In this document: piece by piece, positions 62,901 through 64,000 of the stretch | How the letters are laid out: each line of letters starts with the position of its first letter | How positions within the stretch are numbered: the first letter of the stretch is position 1 | From: Trichomonas vaginalis G3 | Lineage: Eukaryota; Parabasalia; Trichomonadida; Trichomonadidae | Direction of reading: 5' to 3' | DNA: 64,000 nucleotides | NCBI RefSeq assembly: GCF_026262505.1 | Contig: NC_067203.1 | Location: forward strand, 9,424,001 to 9,488,000 | Position numbers and translations under genes: made by a program | Notes under the pieces: model-generated | What the model saw: the letters and a program-made list of their open reading frames with translations, nothing else | Told to the model about the DNA's origin: nothing | Database searches by the model: none

Positions 62901-63371
62901 CAGCATTTTCTGATATAGGATTATCAAGAATGTTGAAATATCGTAATTTTGGAGTAATTTTTGGATCAAGCAAAATAGAAAAATCATTGAAATCAAAAAA
63001 CTTATTTGAACGTAAATCAATGCCAAGAAGTTCTTCAAATACAACATTGTGATTTTTGGAATTATTATTTTCATTTTGATTAAAATCTTTCCAAAAATTC
63101 AAATCGCAATTATGTATAGATAACCATTTGATTTTCGAAACCAATGTAGTGTTAAAGTTTAAATATCCGAAAATAAATTCTGATGATTTATTAACAAAAA
63201 CTAAATTAGTTATTGAACTAGGACTAGCTGAAATAACTGTATTCTTGTGATTGATCAACTCTACTGAGTTTTGGATATCAGAAGAGAGGTCTGAAGGGAG
63301 ATAATTTAAATCAATCAATTTTTTGTGGCGAAAATAAAATAAAAAATCCACATTTTGTGGAAAATTGTTAA
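59959..63371 (-). CDS. Leucine-rich-repeat multi-pass membrane protein, 5' end cut by a transposon
   Basis: The frame is open for about 1,137 residues from the transposon junction to the stop, but the first ATG lies some 170 codons in, in the middle of the LRR region. The true N-terminus is therefore beyond the transposon or lost. Residues about 60-290 and 480-620 contain leucine-rich repeats (ITFLDLSGCGLKYF, PFLEYLDMNGNQITRLDF, NLTHLDLGNNHF). An acidic, disordered linker follows (about 650-720). The C-terminal 400 residues hold eight or so transmembrane segments (for example FFWYGLLPIFMMWF, ISVSILVILLISEF, YAILFLLFNCFAYFWFF). Proteins with LRRs before a polytopic channel-like region are known in trichomonads. 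A sensor or transport role is inference. Confidence 0.75.
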
Positions 63372-64000
63372 GGGTGCACACGAGAGGATCATGTAAACTT
63401 CAGAATTTAGAACCTTATTTTAGGCATTATCTTGGCTACCTATTTAGGCTCGAAAAGCAAAAAATATCAAAAAATACAACTTGAGTCCATTATGACCCTT
63501 TCATGGAGGTAGTTTTTCTCCGCTAGTATTTTCCCTTTGAATCTCTTTACAATTCGAAATCAAATTCAAAACTCAGTAGAAGAAAGGAAGAATCGACTTA
63601 CTACGGTTGTAATACGAATAAATACATATATTTAATTATTTTTATTTACATAATAATTGTTTGAAGCTCATATTCCAACAAATTTTTAAATAAAAACATT
63701 AAAATGTTGAAAATGTTCATATATTTTAATAGGGTTTTGGCACTTTATTGAGGAATTACTACATACATAGTCGAACTGAACTTGGTATTTTGAAATTTAA
63801 ATTATTTATCAAAATTAAAATTTAACTTGAAATTTATAATTATTTAGTTATATTTTGCATAATTCTAAGTAGATTTTGTAAAAAATCAAGAAAGAAAAAT
63901 TTTAACGTGCTTTATTTTTTCTTTTTTATAATAATACATATTATTATATAATTAACATATTCATAATATTTCACCCTTTCAAAAATATAATCCTCCTCCT
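63372..64000 (+). mobile_element. TTAA-type DNA element copy 3, running off the window
   Basis: The element starts GGGTGCACACGAGAGG after TTAA (63368-63371), in the same orientation as copy 1. It follows copy 1 base for base, with only a few differences, to the window's end, reaching the equivalent of about 11883 there. It sits in the coding sequence of the LRR membrane protein gene. Near-identity to copy 1 points to a recent insertion. Confidence 0.88.

Overview
The window looks like nuclear DNA of a parabasalid flagellate, Trichomonas vaginalis or a close relative. It is very AT-rich and gene-dense, and no gene shows introns. Several genes carry a TCAYW initiator a few bases upstream of the ATG, which is the parabasalid core promoter. 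Two ankyrin genes are of the Trichomonas type, with near-identical 33-residue repeats of the HGANINEKD kind. A mariner relative and several other DNA transposons sit between genes. I see no virus-like element.

Layout. 1-13.3 kb: a gene tail at the left edge, a glycine-rich secreted-type protein, an Lnt-like membrane protein whose nitrilase active site looks degenerate, a membrane thioredoxin/PDI-like protein, a helical/coiled-coil protein with a flagellar flavour, two foldback clusters, a small repeat-bearing gene, and a complete 1.04-kb TTAA-type DNA element. 13.3-26.1 kb: ribosomal protein uS12 (RPS23), a longin R-SNARE, a 1.06-kb MITE, a dynein-intermediate-chain-like WD40 protein, a 5'-truncated mariner, a type I membrane protein, a RasGEF, two small membrane proteins and BRK1/HSPC300. 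26.1-34.1 kb: a decayed zone with three copies of a coiled-coil gene (all broken), a tRNA-Cys, and a second TTAA element. That second element has been invaded by a 2.3-kb hAT-like element that carries about 1.5 kb of minisatellite. 34.5-49.2 kb: a RasGAP-like protein, an importin-beta-like HEAT protein, the ribosome-export GTPase LSG1, a stop-interrupted ankyrin gene, a short SAS-6-like protein and a NOL9/GRC3-type polynucleotide kinase. 49.2-64 kb: a second, intact ankyrin gene with a decayed ankyrin tail behind it, a large protein ending in a VPS9-like segment, a short acidic protein with a GPATCH1-like end, an ARM-like protein, and a leucine-rich-repeat multi-pass membrane protein. A third TTAA element, which runs off the right edge, cuts into the 5' end of this last gene.

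The genes do not form one pathway. Recurring themes are ribosome biogenesis and nuclear transport (uS12, LSG1, NOL9/GRC3, importin-like), small-GTPase control and membrane traffic (RasGEF, RasGAP-like, VPS9-like, R-SNARE), and cytoskeleton/flagellum (BRK1, SAS-6-like, dynein IC-like, the coiled-coil flagellar candidate). The most distinctive material is the nested transposon system, and the placement of two independent transposon classes at or within a few bases of gene stop codons.

Start sites given here were checked against ATG codons. Several reading frames stay open upstream of the first ATG, and those extensions were trimmed.
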